Below are positions 1 through 7,082 of a DNA stretch of 28,310 nucleotides, piece by piece; the stretch's first letter is position 1; each line of letters starts with the position of its first letter. The stretch spans positions 1 to 28,310 of the forward strand of contig DATKMK010000113.1 in assembly GCA_035541895.1 (NCBI GenBank). The letters run 5' to 3'. Made by a program: the position numbers and the translations under genes. The stretch comes from DATKMK01 sp035541895. GTDB taxonomy: Bacteria > Desulfobacterota > Binatia > HRBIN30 > JACQVA1. The notes beneath the pieces were generated by a model. The model worked only from the letters and a program-made list of their open reading frames with translations. It was not told the DNA's origin and did not search any database.

Positions 1-165
1 GGGGCGAACTGTCCGACGGGGGGGACGCTGACGCTGACTCCCGGCGGGGCGACGGTGACCTATCACGCGGATCAGTCGGTGGCGGTGGACACCGACGGCG
101 ACGGCACCCCCGAGCTCACCGCCCCCAACTGCCTCGACCCCACCCTCCTCATGTGTCTGGCGTGA
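1..165 (+). CDS. C-terminal fragment of an unrecognised, probably exported protein
   Basis: Frame 1 is open from the window edge to a TGA at 163-165, giving the last 54 residues of a protein whose start lies outside. The fragment is rich in Gly/Thr (TLTLTPGGATVTY), then has an acidic Ca-loop-like stretch, DTDGDGTPEL, of the kind seen in dockerin/EF-hand-like or thrombospondin-type-3 segments of secreted proteins. It ends in MCLA and carries three Cys. No family can be assigned from this piece. It converges on the NFACT-R gene, and the two 3' ends overlap by 17 nt. Export is inferred from composition only. Confidence 0.6.
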   Translation, partial: GANCPTGGTLTLTPGGATVTYHADQSVAVDTDGDGTPELTAPNCLDPTLLMCLA

Positions 166-595
166 ACAAGGAATCGTCAGACGCGGGCGATGCGTGCACG
201 GTGGTGAATCGTCTCAGCAAGACTTTGCCCGCCGGGAAGCCTCGCGGTTTGCTGACGTCGCGACAGGTCGTCACGTGCACCGCCGCCCGCCCGGCATGGC
301 GCGCTCTCGAATAGCGCGCTGCGAGCGCCGCCGCATAGCGAATCGTCTCGCGCGGGAGCCGTTCGAGGCGGTCGGGATTGCGGACCACGACGTGTGATCC
401 GGACTCCGCCCCGACGTGCATCCACACGTCGTGCGGCTCGCCGAGCTTGAAGGTGAGGACGTCATTGTCGCCCGCGGTGCGCCCGACCAACACCGTAAAG
501 CCATCTGGCGACACGAACCGCCGCGCCACTGAACGCCCGTGCCATACACCGGCGTCGGCGTCCGTTGCGCGCTGGGGTTCGTCCGATCGCCTCAT
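149..595 (-). CDS. Stand-alone NFACT-R (DUF814) domain protein, putative RNA/ribosome-associated
   Basis: 148 aa, almost entirely one NFACT-R domain (residues ~20-138), the RNA-binding module found at the C-terminus of RqcH/Tae2/NEMF. Matching blocks are SPDGFTVLVGRTAGDNDVL, the DVWMHVGAESGSHVVVRNP segment (family pattern D-hW-H-h-G-S-H-hhh), the helix RYAAALAARYSRAR, and KPRGFPAGKVLL (family K-P-x-G-x-x-x-G-x-V). The fibronectin-binding/NFACT-N and coiled-coil parts of full RqcH (~550 aa) are absent, so tRNA-dependent tailing activity is not expected. Single-domain NFACT-R proteins are known in bacteria; the role of this one is unknown. The ATG at 595 lacks a clear Shine-Dalgarno site, so the start is less certain than the domain. 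It is divergent from the zinc-ribbon gene. Confidence 0.85.
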   Translation of the reverse strand: MRRSDEPQRATDADAGVWHGRSVARRFVSPDGFTVLVGRTAGDNDVLTFKLGEPHDVWMHVGAESGSHVVVRNPDRLERLPRETIRYAAALAARYSRARHAGRAAVHVTTCRDVSKPRGFPAGKVLLRRFTTVHASPASDDSLFTPDT

Positions 596-669
596 CGAGG
601 GCTGTGTACCGCAGCTCAGCGCGCAACGCGATGGAGGCGGATGCGGAACTTTGCTATGCAGTCGCGCGA

Positions 670-939
670 ATGGAAGCGACGAGCCCCAAACCTGCGGCGA
701 AGAAAGCCGCGGACATCAACGTTTTGAAATGCCTCAATCCGGAATGCCGCGGCCTGCTGGGATATGAAGTCGACAGCAATAATGTGCTGTACGTCGACCT
801 CGCCTGGACCGCGCAGCGCGACGGCGAGTCGCGCTATTTCCCCTGCCCCAAATGCGGCGGGCGAAACATCGTCGAGCCGTTCACCGATGCCAAAGGGAAA
901 TCCGGACATCGCGTGACCCGGTTCAGTCCCGTGCTCTAA
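670..939 (+). CDS. Small zinc-ribbon protein, function unknown
   Basis: 89 aa from ATG 670; an in-frame ATG at 631 would add 13 residues. I prefer 670 because it gives a compact, polar N-terminus (MEATSPKPAAKKAAD) and clears the divergent NFACT-R start. A basic linker precedes a two-knuckle zinc ribbon: CLNPEC near residues 21-26 and CPKCGG about 35 residues later, separated by a beta-rich stretch with LLGYEV and VLYVDLAW. This layout suits a Zn-binding or nucleic-acid-binding fold resembling phage Com-like or rubredoxin-type ribbons, but I cannot name a family. The DUF421 gene follows 54 nt later on the same strand and may be co-transcribed. Confidence 0.65.
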   Translation: MEATSPKPAAKKAADINVLKCLNPECRGLLGYEVDSNNVLYVDLAWTAQRDGESRYFPCPKCGGRNIVEPFTDAKGKSGHRVTRFSPVL

Positions 940-957
940 AGACGCCGTGACGACGGG

Positions 958-993
958 GTGCACGAGGCAAATCAGGTGCACGAGGGAAATCAA
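958..993 (+). repeat. 18-bp tandem duplication abutting a start codon
   Basis: Two adjacent copies, GTGCACGAGGCAAATCAG (958-975) and GTGCACGAGGGAAATCAA (976-993), match at 16 of 18 positions. The second copy ends directly at the ATG of the DUF421 gene. Each unit carries a purine-rich GAGG core; in copy 2 it lies 7 nt before the ATG and is the likely ribosome-binding site. Each unit also begins with an in-frame GTG. Confidence 0.8.
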
Positions 994-1518
994 ATGTGGC
1001 ACCTGTTGGTTCCCGACATTCCGATCGCCGAAAAGATAGTGCGCTCGGCGGTCATCTACGTCTTCCTGCTGCTCGCAATTCGCTTCACTGGCAAACGGCA
1101 GGTCGGCCAGCTCACGCCGTTCGACCTGGTGGTGCTGCTCATCCTTTCAAATGTGGTCCAGAACGCGGTGATCGGGAATGACAATTCCCTGGGCGGCGGC
1201 ATCATCGGCGCCCTCACCATCTTGGTCCTCAACGCCGCCGTCGTCGAAGTCACCTATCGCTCCAAGCGATTGCGCCGCCTGCTCGAGCCCAGCCCGACGC
1301 TGTTGATCCACAACGGCAAGCTGCTGGAAGACAACTTGCGCCGCGAGCGGGTCACACACAGTGATCTGTTCGCCGCGCTGCGCCGCAGTGGCGTCGTCGA
1401 ACCGAGCGAGGTTCGCTTCGCTGTTCTCGAGGACAATGGCGCCATCAGTGTCGTTCCGCACGTCGTTGAGGTCAAACCCGCCCGGCCGCCGAAGTCCACA
1501 CCGGAATGTGACGCCTGA
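994..1518 (+). CDS. DUF421 (YetF-like) membrane protein
   Basis: 174 aa. Start taken at ATG 994, with GAGGG 7 nt upstream; in-frame GTGs at 958 and 976 lie in the duplicated leader. Three membrane helices (about residues 14-31, 43-60, 68-86) include the DUF421 signatures RFTGKRQVGQLTPFDLV and LSNVVQNA. A cytoplasmic alpha/beta domain follows, with PTLLIHNGKLLEDNLRRERV, the HSDLFAALRRSGV segment and VRFAVLEDNGAISVV. The Bacillus paralogues YetF/YdfR/YkjA have this architecture and are somewhat longer. In spore-formers some relatives are linked to spore membranes; in other bacteria the role is unknown. The protein appears complete, ending in a short Pro-rich tail. Confidence 0.9.
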   Translation: MWHLLVPDIPIAEKIVRSAVIYVFLLLAIRFTGKRQVGQLTPFDLVVLLILSNVVQNAVIGNDNSLGGGIIGALTILVLNAAVVEVTYRSKRLRRLLEPSPTLLIHNGKLLEDNLRRERVTHSDLFAALRRSGVVEPSEVRFAVLEDNGAISVVPHVVEVKPARPPKSTPECDA

Positions 1519-1634
1519 GCCGCGTTGTGTCACAACCCGCGGTCTCCGCCACATTTGCACGCTCAGCGGTGACGGAGTGACGCTGCGCAGCCACCGGCAT
1601 CCGCCTCGAACCGCATCACTCGCTGGAATAGGGG

Positions 1635-4451
1635 TTGCTTCGTGGGGTGATTGGGAACAAGCAATCGGTGCGTGCAGCCATCTTCACTATTGGCACTATT
1701 GGATTGATCGCCGGGAGGCTGTGCGTCCACCCGGCTGCCGCGCAGTCGGCGATCGCCACGCCGACTCCCAGTGCGTCGCCACGCGTGACGTGGACGCTGC
1801 ACCCGACCAGCAGCCCGACCTTCACCAACACGCACACGCCGACGCGGACGCTGACCCCTACGCGCACCCCCACCCCGACGTGGTTGCCGACCAACTCGCC
1901 GACGCAGACACTCACACGAACCCCCTCGGTGACCCCGAGCGGAACCTCGACGCGCCGACCGACTACAAGCCCGACGTCAATTTCGGGCGGCTCTGCGGCG
2001 ACCCGGACGCCAGCGCCAACGGCGTCGCCGACGCTGACCGGGACCCGTACGTTCACGCCAACCTCGACGGCGACCAGAACCCCGACGCGCACACCGTCGT
2101 CGACGCCGACCCGCACGCCGTCCCGAACCCAGACGCTGGCCGGAAATGTTCCGCTGTCGACGGCAACGCATGTTCCCACGAGCACCGCCACCAGCACCGC
2201 GACCCGATCCGCCACCTCGACCGCCACGGCGACTCCCACTCGGACCGCCACGGCCTCACCAACGGAGACGCGGCCGGCAACTGCGACTCGCACCAATAGC
2301 CCGGTGCCTCAGGTGACCAGCGCGGGCACACGGAACCCGTCGGCGACACCGACTGAATCCGCGACCCGTTCCCCAACGATGACGGCCACCAGCACGTTCA
2401 CGCGTGTTCCATCGGCGACGGCGAGTACGACGCCTACCTCGACCACCACCCGAACTGCGACCTCGACGCCGATACCGATTGACTCTCGCACCGCTACCGC
2501 CAGCGTAACGCCTCCGTTCACGCCGACGCTGACCGGAACGCCGACCGAAACCCTGACGCGCATTCCGACCGGCACACCGTCGGTCTCGCCGACAACGAGC
2601 GCAACGAGAACGATGACTGGAACCCTGACGTCGACGAGTACACGCACGCCGACCGCGACGGCCACGGCTTCACATACGGCGACGCCAAGCTCCACGCCGA
2701 CCAAGACCTTTACCCCCACGTCGACGCTGACGGCCACGTCCTCCCCGACGTGGACGGCAACCCGAACGTTCACTTACACCCCATCGCCGAGCTTCACGCC
2801 GACCAACACCTTCACCTCGACATCGACGCCGACAGCCACGGTCTCGCCGACATGGACGGCGACCCGAACGTTCACTTACACCGCATCGCCGACCTTTACG
2901 CCGACCGTCACATTCACTCGAAGTGCGACGTCAACCGCCACGTTCTCGCCGACATGGACGGCGACGCGGACGCCAACCGGCACGTACACGGCGACGAGAA
3001 CTCCCACATCGACCTTGACGCCGTCGCCGAGTTCGACCCCGACCTCCACGGCGACGTTCACGGCGACCCGAACCCCGACGAACACACCGACGGCGACCAA
3101 CACTCCGACGCGCACCTTCACTCAGACGCCGACGTGGACGCCGACGGTGACCTGGACGCCGAGCGCGACCTTTACGCTGACCGGGACAATTACGCGCACG
3201 CCGACGCGCACACCGACCCCGACGACGACGCCCACCGCCACCCCGACTCCCACGGCGACGGCGACTGCGACGTGCGTGAACGGTTTGGCGTGGGATCTCT
3301 CAGCGGCGACGGTGATCGATACGGCGCCCGGCAGCAGCGTGTGGCTGACCAAGACCGTGCCCACGAACAGCGGATGGGGGGTGTTCTGGCTGCGCGCCGA
3401 CCCCGGCCTCGACAGCTTGGCGCGCCTGTTCTACGCACACGTGGACTTTGCGGGACAGATCACGGTCGGGCCGAAATGGATTCTTAACGCGCCGCGCATC
3501 CCGTCGCGCGATCGCTACTACAATGTGGCGTGGAACGGCGATCACTACGGCGTGATCGTCGCGAGTCGTGCGGTGCTGAACTACTACAACATGTCGCTGG
3601 ATGGCGTGCTCTCGGGACAGCGCACCGTTGGCCCACCGCTGTTCGTCGATCCATCGTACGATGAAGAGGCCGACAGCGACTTCGAAGCCTATCCCGACGG
3701 TTTCTTCGGCGTCATCGAGGGCGATTGCCTCGGCCACTCGTGCAGCTACGCGTTCAAATTGGATTCCACCGGAGCGCCGCTCACCGGCGTGATGAATCTG
3801 GTCGATTTCGACTTCACGCACGAGTTCTATCCGCAAACCGCCTTCGACGGTACCGGCTTTGCGATCGTGATGGTGAAGGACATTCAAATTACCGAAGGCG
3901 GCGTCGGCACGAAGTACGAGTTGGCGACCCGCTCATCGCCCACCGCGCGGACCAAGGTGGTGCCGAGCAAGGAATATCTGTGGGATGAATTTCCGGACAT
4001 CGCGTGGAACGGCGATCACTTCGCATCGGTATGGACCGAGGTGACGCAGCGGCCCTCGAGCGGTCCGCCGATCTCGTGGCAGATTCACTTCGCGAGCTTC
4101 TATCGAACGCAAGCGCTGTCGAGTCCCATTGCCGACAAAGTGATCGACGTGATGCCCGACAAGTCGTGGTTGCGATGGACGACGCAGATCCAAGCCGTCG
4201 GCCACGATTGGGTGGTGCAGTACACCCGGTGGCAGAACCAGTCGAATCCGCTGGCCGTGTTCGCGTTGGTCGACGATCGCGGCAACCAACTCGGACAGCT
4301 CACCCCGTTCACCATGACCGCCGACGCGCTGGGTTCCAGCGTGCACACGGTTGGTGCGAATGTCGGCCGGATGGGCATTGCGCGCGGTGATAACAGCGCC
4401 AACACCGCCACGGTGACCTTCCACACGCTGGAACCGCCGATGTGTCGATAG
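1635..4451 (+). CDS. Exported Thr/Pro/Ser-rich stalk protein with C-terminal propeller-like domain
   Basis: 938 aa from TTG 1635; GTG 1647 is an equally possible start. A signal peptide is visible: basic KQSVR, hydrophobic AAIFTIGTIGLIAG, then a likely cut after HPAAA-Q. Residues ~40-546 are almost purely T/P/S/A/R in a T-x-T-x-[TS]-P register, including two 34-residue tandem repeats. Such stalks are extended, probable O-glycosylation targets that hold a domain away from the cell. C547 opens a ~390-residue globular domain with recurring blade-like motifs (VAWNGDHYGVIVA, TAFDGTGFAIVMV, IAWNGDHFASVW). It has four Cys: C547, two in GDCLGHSC, and one three residues from the end, suggesting a first-to-last-blade disulfide. 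The architecture is common in exported proteins of uncultivated soil bacteria. Ligand unknown. Confidence 0.85.
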   Translation: MLRGVIGNKQSVRAAIFTIGTIGLIAGRLCVHPAAAQSAIATPTPSASPRVTWTLHPTSSPTFTNTHTPTRTLTPTRTPTPTWLPTNSPTQTLTRTPSVTPSGTSTRRPTTSPTSISGGSAATRTPAPTASPTLTGTRTFTPTSTATRTPTRTPSSTPTRTPSRTQTLAGNVPLSTATHVPTSTATSTATRSATSTATATPTRTATASPTETRPATATRTNSPVPQVTSAGTRNPSATPTESATRSPTMTATSTFTRVPSATASTTPTSTTTRTATSTPIPIDSRTATASVTPPFTPTLTGTPTETLTRIPTGTPSVSPTTSATRTMTGTLTSTSTRTPTATATASHTATPSSTPTKTFTPTSTLTATSSPTWTATRTFTYTPSPSFTPTNTFTSTSTPTATVSPTWTATRTFTYTASPTFTPTVTFTRSATSTATFSPTWTATRTPTGTYTATRTPTSTLTPSPSSTPTSTATFTATRTPTNTPTATNTPTRTFTQTPTWTPTVTWTPSATFTLTGTITRTPTRTPTPTTTPTATPTPTATATATCVNGLAWDLSAATVIDTAPGSSVWLTKTVPTNSGWGVFWLRADPGLDSLARLFYAHVDFAGQITVGPKWILNAPRIPSRDRYYNVAWNGDHYGVIVASRAVLNYYNMSLDGVLSGQRTVGPPLFVDPSYDEEADSDFEAYPDGFFGVIEGDCLGHSCSYAFKLDSTGAPLTGVMNLVDFDFTHEFYPQTAFDGTGFAIVMVKDIQITEGGVGTKYELATRSSPTARTKVVPSKEYLWDEFPDIAWNGDHFASVWTEVTQRPSSGPPISWQIHFASFYRTQALSSPIADKVIDVMPDKSWLRWTTQIQAVGHDWVVQYTRWQNQSNPLAVFALVDDRGNQLGQLTPFTMTADALGSSVHTVGANVGRMGIARGDNSANTATVTFHTLEPPMCR
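2745..2969 (+). repeat. 102-bp tandem repeat inside the stalk-coding region
   Basis: Units begin at 2745, 2847 and 2949, exactly 102 bp (34 codons) apart. Units 1 and 2 are complete and about 80% identical by hand alignment; the third keeps only its first ~25 bp before diverging. Each encodes PTWTATRTFTYT, then [PA]SP[ST]FTPT, then a T/S-rich remainder. The whole T/P-coding stretch (~1755-3270) is a lower-order ACN/CCN repeat in which these units are the clearest higher-order duplication. Confidence 0.8.
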
Positions 4452-4556
4452 CGCCGGCGTCTCACGACCGCGAGATGCAGGTAGAGCGCATCGCCGATTG
4501 TATTCGCTGGTGTCCCGAGTCAGAGCGCTCGAATAGATCGTCTGCAATGCCAGAAC

Positions 4557-4642
4557 TGTAGCCGTACCCTTCAGGGTGCGCTCAGTCGCTGGCAGGGAAG
4601 GCCGCGGCGGTGGCTCGGCGCAGGCTAAAGCCTGCGGTTACA
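4557..4642. repeat. REPIN/MITE-like element: two hairpins inside imperfect terminal inverted repeats
   Basis: The 86-bp segment begins TGTAGCC and ends GGTTACA, which are inverted copies at 6 of 7 positions. Just inside the left end is a small palindrome, ACCCT-TC-AGGGT (4566-4577). Just inside the right end is GCAGGCT-AA-AGCCTGC (4620-4635), a 7-bp stem with a 2-nt loop. A GC-rich centre separates them. Paired short palindromes in opposite orientation are the architecture of REP doublets (REPINs). Only one copy is visible in this window, so its repeat status is inferred from structure. The 4452-4721 gap otherwise holds only the next hairpin and no gene. Confidence 0.55.
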
Positions 4643-4652
4643 GAAACCCAGC

Positions 4653-4679
4653 AGTCCCCGAAGGATAGCGGGGAGGACT
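4653..4679. other. Hairpin upstream of the histidine kinase gene
   Basis: AGTCC (4653-4657) pairs with GGACT (4675-4679), and the overlapping inner arms CCCCG (4656-4660) and CGGGG (4669-4673) form an alternative stem with an 8-nt loop. There is no T-run, so it is not a typical intrinsic terminator. It lies 43 nt before the kinase start and 10 nt after the REPIN-like element, of which it may be a part. Confidence 0.35.
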
Positions 4680-4721
4680 CAGTTGCCGGCGGATTGGGAC
4701 CTGTAGTAGCGAGTTGTGCAC

Positions 4722-6935
4722 ATGGCGACATCGGCTTACCGCGACCTGCTGGATGAAGGCACCGTTGACCCGGTGCTGTTGCAACGCGTTCGGCTTGGGA
4801 TTCGGACGCTGATCGTCGCCACGGTCATTCTCGCCGCCGGTGAGGTGATCATCCGCAGCCCACTCGAAGTGACTTTGCTCGCGGTGCAGTCGAGTTGTCT
4901 GCTGTCGCTCTTCATTCTGCTGTGGGCGGTGCGGCAGGGAGTGGGTCGCCGAGGGGCGATTGCGCTTGGCGTCGCCGCGATGGCGGTTGCCGCCGCAACC
5001 AGCCTGTCCGCCGCGGCGGTGACGGGCAACTGGGCGACGCCTCGTTTTGTCTTCGTCGCCATTTCCATGGGGGCCGCTTCATTGATTCCGTGGGGCCGCG
5101 CGACGCAGACGCTGGTCGTCGCCATGCTCGGGCTTGCCTACGCCGCGACGATCGCGTGGATCGGCCACCCGACCAGCGGCGCGCGCCCGCGCGAGCTGCT
5201 CGAACTCGCGGTGGTGCTCTCCGTTTCGATCTACATCGCCGACGAGTTCGCGCGCTATCGCCGGCTGGTCGAAGCCGAGCGGATGCAGCGGCGGCGCCGC
5301 GAGGACGAACTCGAAGAGCAGCGGGCGTTTCTACGCCAGGTCATCGACATCAACCCGCACCTGATTTTCGCGAGAGATCGCGACGGACGCTTCACGCTCG
5401 TCAATCGTGCGACCGCCGAGGTCTACGGTGCCACGGTCGAGGAACTCATCGGCAAGCGCGACGACGACTTCAACCCAAACCGCGAGCAAGTCGAGCGCTT
5501 TCAGCGTGACGACCTGGCGGTCATGAACTCACGACGCGAGCGGTTGATTGCCGAAGAATTGGTCGCCGACATCGGCGGTCGGCAGCGCTGGCTGCGCACC
5601 ATCAAGCGCCCGATCATCTCGGCGGACGGACACGTCGAGCAGGTGCTCGGGGTGGCGACCGAGATTACCGAGCAACGCCGCGCCCTGGCGGAACTCGAAG
5701 AAGCCGCGCAAGTCGGTTCGCGCCTGGCGCGGGTCGGTCAGGAAATCATCGCGGGTATCAATACCGCCGAGTTGCTCCCGCGGCTCTGTCGTGCGACCAC
5801 CGAGGCGCTCGGGTGTCAGTTCGCACAGGTGTGGCTGCTGCAGCCGGAGGACGATGCGTTCGTTCCGGTGGCCGAGTACGGCGGCGATCCCGAGCAGTGG
5901 GAAGCGACCCGTGTGCTGCGGGTGCCGCGCTCGTTATTGGGCCATCTCATCAGTCAGAACGGCGAACGACCGCTGGTGATGGTGACGCCCGGTGAGTCCA
6001 GCGGTGTCATGCCCGCGCTCGGACGACTGACGCCGAACATTCCCACCGTGATGAACATCGTCTTGCGGCGGGGCGGCGAAATCAGCGGCTCGCTCTCCGT
6101 GGGGTTCTTGCCGACGCAGCTTCCAGTCACAGAACGCCACCAGCGGATCGCGCGCGGCATCGGACAGCTCGGCTCGGTGGCGATCGAGAACGCGCGGCTG
6201 CTCGATCAGCTCAATCGCGCCAATCAGCTCAAGACCGAGTTCATGGCGACGATGTCGCATGAGTTGCGCACGCCGCTCAACGTCATCCTCGGCTACACCG
6301 GTTTGATGCTGGACGGTGAGATGGGCGAAACGACGGCGCGGCAGACCGAAAGTTTGCAGTGCGTGAACGATCACGCGCATCAGCTCCTCGATCTGATCAA
6401 CGCCACCCTCGACGTCAGCCGACTGGAGTCTGGGGAAGTGCCGCTCGACCTGCAGGACGTGGGGCTCGACGACCTCATCGCCGCCGTCGAGTCGCGAACC
6501 GTCGAGCTGCGGCGCAAGCCGAACGTGCGATTCGTGTCCGATCTGCCGCGGGAACGAGTGATGTTGCACACCGATGTGGGAAAGCTGAAGGTGGTGTTGA
6601 GCAACTTGATTTCGAACGCCCTCAAGTTCACCACCGCCGGCACCGTTGGGCTGCTGGTCACGGCCGACGACGATTGCGTCGAGTTCGCCGTGAGCGACAC
6701 CGGCATCGGAATCGACCCGGCGGCGCGCGCTCACATTTTCGAACCGTTTCGGCAAGCCGACAGTTCCATCGGCGCGCAGTACGGCGGCGTCGGGCTCGGC
6801 CTCTACATCGTCACGCGCTTGGTGGCCGCGCTGCGGGGCACGATCACCGTCCAAAGCGCCGTCGGGCAGGGCTCGACGTTCTGCGTGCGCGTGCCGCGAT
6901 GGATGGATAGCCGGCGGAGCGCGGCGGCTACTTGA
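4722..6935 (+). CDS. Membrane PAS-GAF sensor histidine kinase (orphan)
   Basis: 737 aa from ATG 4722; an in-frame GTG at 4716 would add two residues, and no strong Shine-Dalgarno distinguishes them. An N-terminal block of about six membrane helices (residues ~26-175) is followed by a basic/acidic coiled linker. A PAS domain (~205-325, with NPHLIFARDRDGRFTLVN and the closing VLGVATEITEQ) and a GAF domain (~330-490) come next. HisKA contains FMATMSHELRTPLNVILGY (phospho-acceptor His513), and HATPase_c has the N box NLISNALKFT, G1 DTGIGI, F box FEPF and G2 GGVGLGLYI. All catalytic motifs are intact. No response regulator, receiver domain or HPt is encoded nearby, so it must signal to a partner elsewhere. 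The signal sensed is unknown. Confidence 0.93.
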   Translation: MATSAYRDLLDEGTVDPVLLQRVRLGIRTLIVATVILAAGEVIIRSPLEVTLLAVQSSCLLSLFILLWAVRQGVGRRGAIALGVAAMAVAAATSLSAAAVTGNWATPRFVFVAISMGAASLIPWGRATQTLVVAMLGLAYAATIAWIGHPTSGARPRELLELAVVLSVSIYIADEFARYRRLVEAERMQRRRREDELEEQRAFLRQVIDINPHLIFARDRDGRFTLVNRATAEVYGATVEELIGKRDDDFNPNREQVERFQRDDLAVMNSRRERLIAEELVADIGGRQRWLRTIKRPIISADGHVEQVLGVATEITEQRRALAELEEAAQVGSRLARVGQEIIAGINTAELLPRLCRATTEALGCQFAQVWLLQPEDDAFVPVAEYGGDPEQWEATRVLRVPRSLLGHLISQNGERPLVMVTPGESSGVMPALGRLTPNIPTVMNIVLRRGGEISGSLSVGFLPTQLPVTERHQRIARGIGQLGSVAIENARLLDQLNRANQLKTEFMATMSHELRTPLNVILGYTGLMLDGEMGETTARQTESLQCVNDHAHQLLDLINATLDVSRLESGEVPLDLQDVGLDDLIAAVESRTVELRRKPNVRFVSDLPRERVMLHTDVGKLKVVLSNLISNALKFTTAGTVGLLVTADDDCVEFAVSDTGIGIDPAARAHIFEPFRQADSSIGAQYGGVGLGLYIVTRLVAALRGTITVQSAVGQGSTFCVRVPRWMDSRRSAAAT

Positions 6936-7068
6936 GGTCCATGTGCTTGGCCTTTACCAGTCGGTGGCCGATCATGTTGACGGCGATGCCGCGTGTGACG
7001 TCGAGCCGACTGATCGACGTCACCTCCAACATCGGTGGGCGCTTGCGCAATCGCGTTTGCGGACGCAT
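6928..7068 (-). CDS. Putative 46-aa basic protein, unrecognised
   Basis: A short ORF from ATG 7068 to a TAG at 6928-6930; internal ATG 7032 would give 34 aa. It starts MRPQTRLRKRPPMLEV and ends AKHMDLK. In its last 32 codons I count 28 ending in G or C, typical of real genes here. It fills the gap between kinase and aminotransferase, overlapping the kinase 3' end by 8 nt and leaving 14 nt to the aminotransferase ATG. There is no convincing Shine-Dalgarno, so it could also be the remaining C-terminus of a decayed gene. I recognise no family. Confidence 0.4.
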   Translation of the reverse strand: MRPQTRLRKRPPMLEVTSISRLDVTRGIAVNMIGHRLVKAKHMDLK

Positions 7069-7082
7069 AAGGCAGAGTCACG

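Noticed and set aside
2745..2969. Possible CRISPR array because of regular 102-bp periodicity
   Set aside because: The repeats are contiguous, in frame and coding, with no unique spacers and no cas genes nearby.
1616..3364. Val/Gly-rich minus-strand frames and Asp/His-rich plus-strand frames across the Thr/Pro stalk
   Set aside because: They are the mechanical readout of an ACN/CCN repeat in other frames; they are broken by stops and lack signal peptides or globular domains.
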